IMG/VR virus record: IMGVR_UViG_3300048924_000100
Location: 124,001-188,000 of that record
DNA: 64,000 nt
Strand: one strand, 5' to 3'
From: a virus
Of this stretch, positions 63,601 to 64,000 are shown in pieces. How positions within the stretch are numbered: position 1 is the first letter of the stretch; every line of letters starts with the position of its first letter. Under the pieces are notes generated by a model that was not told where the DNA came from, ran no database searches, and worked only from the letters and a program-made list of their open reading frames with translations. The translations under genes and the position numbers were made by a program.

Positions 63601-64000
63601 CATGCAGGACTGGATCTTCTCCTACAACGATCGTAACACTCGGCGTTGGAGTTCGAACCTCAGGCAGGACACCAGTACTGGCTACCCAACGGTCTGCATT
63701 ACACCAGATAACGGGATCAGTCGTTCCTTTGGCTGGGCGGAGTCTACAGGTGCCGCGGCTACCATCCAGGCGGGTCCAGTTAACAACGCGGTAGTGGGTT
63801 CGGTTTATCCACAAACGGGTTGGGTGGTGTTCTTCAAAACTGATATCAACGTGATCTTCAATGGTCGGCCATTTGTACTGGCTGCAGGTTCCATTGACTT
63901 GCGTGATATCGACCCTGCTCCGCAAAACAAGACGTTCTACATTTATGCGTTCTTGAGAGACGGTGCTGCACAGTACGAGATCACCACGCTCAAGCGGTTG
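60653..64000 (+). CDS. Large tail-fibre or baseplate-type protein, 5' part (at least 1116 residues)
   Basis: ATG at 60653 after AAGGAACTGG opens a frame with no stop before the window end, so at least 1116 residues. The N-terminal domain is shared with the preceding protein. The body is beta-rich with many Gly, Asn, Thr, Tyr and aromatic residues, typical of long fibre, spike or baseplate-associated proteins. No catalytic motif seen so far. Adjacent to a related short gene, it may form one attachment structure. Full identity needs the missing 3' end. Confidence 0.7.
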   Translation, partial: MHFPIVREYQEDLEGLNPENKITDEPKSTPAGIWTRIIVPEHAPFFTKSLTVKASNGQPLDLGVHYQIFSIMPRLTDLAGQPVACFIELLDPDLTDVLLDYHVVGEYSLIDNRMLQMIFSAVNDDRPVFWENLKDKPVVFPPHLHSHSLIRTVICWQDTLDVMDLYLAMKAANGREPTQIRIDHFYDLLTNYIHVYSDMLTEFLTRHMRTNNEHGLTAAQVNLEKVDNFETANSGNVLQARSDQHLTPQGLETIIETFGFDSSQYLKTGLLPISRFGNTNFIPANIDGSFEGFGGFSEAAAITLESDGSLAYLWNRFDGRTTGLYYSVLTDSDDQANGKLLYTGYKYVHPRIAIDGANVNLIAQGSGEEVILVGDKARELYYIGVTNGSLDPAKHVYSPIDLRPLVNAIFTNPGAHGVSDVFDWVSVALIGQWIYIFHSASTGVPAATPFLEQDMRFKFFYRVPLASVKAQVAVTATRQNITFQDAEGVQWNNSPYHRWCDKLVDGNGFVTKCLFPFVQPCNNMIGFYRSALTLVAENPAVPGQFAMKFLTAFYGALTGPTLNTQFSYVPELNYNFDPNTGVLSLTSKTAVFPVDFSLPDPAVAHKQNYAIYLMAFYYSGQGANVLADGRVAGSGSPGFAGFPRAAIVATIPGSHTRYTTISRLFGLGDNFTQKSWNEVLTSPLASSISPRGHVYTPTGEFFIAGGKTQQINSKLFFKTIAGRFAVRPEVTNLNVGTVVSRPLTGDIRPVNALPGMGMATVVFDTASLSAYGVDVGDGAFCMSSQTKHFDRSLVGTAWPANTANPNDVLLVANHNNRIEPDGSITIVPTLEILYPEAIVNVLLAQIQFPGMATRFKFITICDPTYSAMSARAGWLPVCVSIQYGPPGGADVNTLYTTFMTIQPTYAAVNGRYQVTGFTVLDIVHNIGQGQAVYTTQRIYGAVDDYESVSSMHCPMRCRYYLSGNNLQVYMGAGIFSYTAGDAYMQDWIFSYNDRNTRRWSSNLRQDTSTGYPTVCITPDNGISRSFGWAESTGAAATIQAGPVNNAVVGSVYPQTGWVVFFKTDINVIFNGRPFVLAAGSIDLRDIDPAPQNKTFYIYAFLRDGAAQYEITTLKRL

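Noticed and set aside
1-64000. tRNA genes, CRISPR arrays, IS elements, group I introns
   Set aside because: I looked in gaps and at gene joints and saw no cloverleaf, repeat-spacer array, transposase or interrupted gene other than the intein.

Overview
The window looks like part of the genome of a jumbo tailed phage with contractile-type virion genes, most like the phiKZ-related phages of Pseudomonas. The reasons are a phage-type split multisubunit RNA polymerase (a beta'-C-like piece at 4013-5314 and a beta-N-like piece at 42668-44329), a 726-residue major capsid candidate with a processed propeptide, a family of proteolytically maturing internal head proteins, a divergent and truncated family B DNA polymerase, and blocks of genes on both strands separated by perfect hairpin terminators. 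There are no rRNA, tRNA, IS or CRISPR features. The host cannot be fixed from this window; moderate GC and phiKZ-like gene content fit Pseudomonas.

Layout. 1-3946 (+): tail of an unknown gene, an SF2 helicase whose P-loop is interrupted by an intein, and three small coupled genes. 4013-6213 (-): RNA polymerase beta'-C-like subunit and an unknown partner. 6255-11178 (+): unknown, probably virion, proteins including the first internal head protein and a candidate -1 frameshift site. 11264-13135 (-): family B polymerase with exonuclease motifs. 13219-17273 (+): an M48-like membrane metallopeptidase and a second internal head protein. 17339-21346 (-): two structural-type proteins. 21380-36838 (+): a long operon with five more internal head proteins and four structural-type proteins. 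36914-38458 (-): DnaB-like helicase. 38482-48938 (+): major capsid protein, beta-like RNA polymerase subunit and small genes. 49014-52049 (-): portal candidate. 52071-57532 (+): structural proteins and a holin-like membrane protein. 57632-59740 (-): an overlapping inner/outer spanin-like pair and a structural protein. 59860-64000 (+): two proteins sharing an N-terminal domain, the second large and cut by the window end.

How it works together. Replication genes (two helicases and a polymerase) are scattered singly, mostly on the minus strand, among virion gene blocks. At least seven proteins, plus the capsid protein and perhaps the portal, carry G-x-E motifs that look like sites for a prohead protease encoded elsewhere. 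In the seven internal proteins the last site is followed by a hydrophobic or amphipathic helix. Every convergent gene junction holds one long hairpin, and several share the tail TATAGCTG(C/T)TT. Many products are recognisable only as virion-type proteins by context; I have not invented functions for them.
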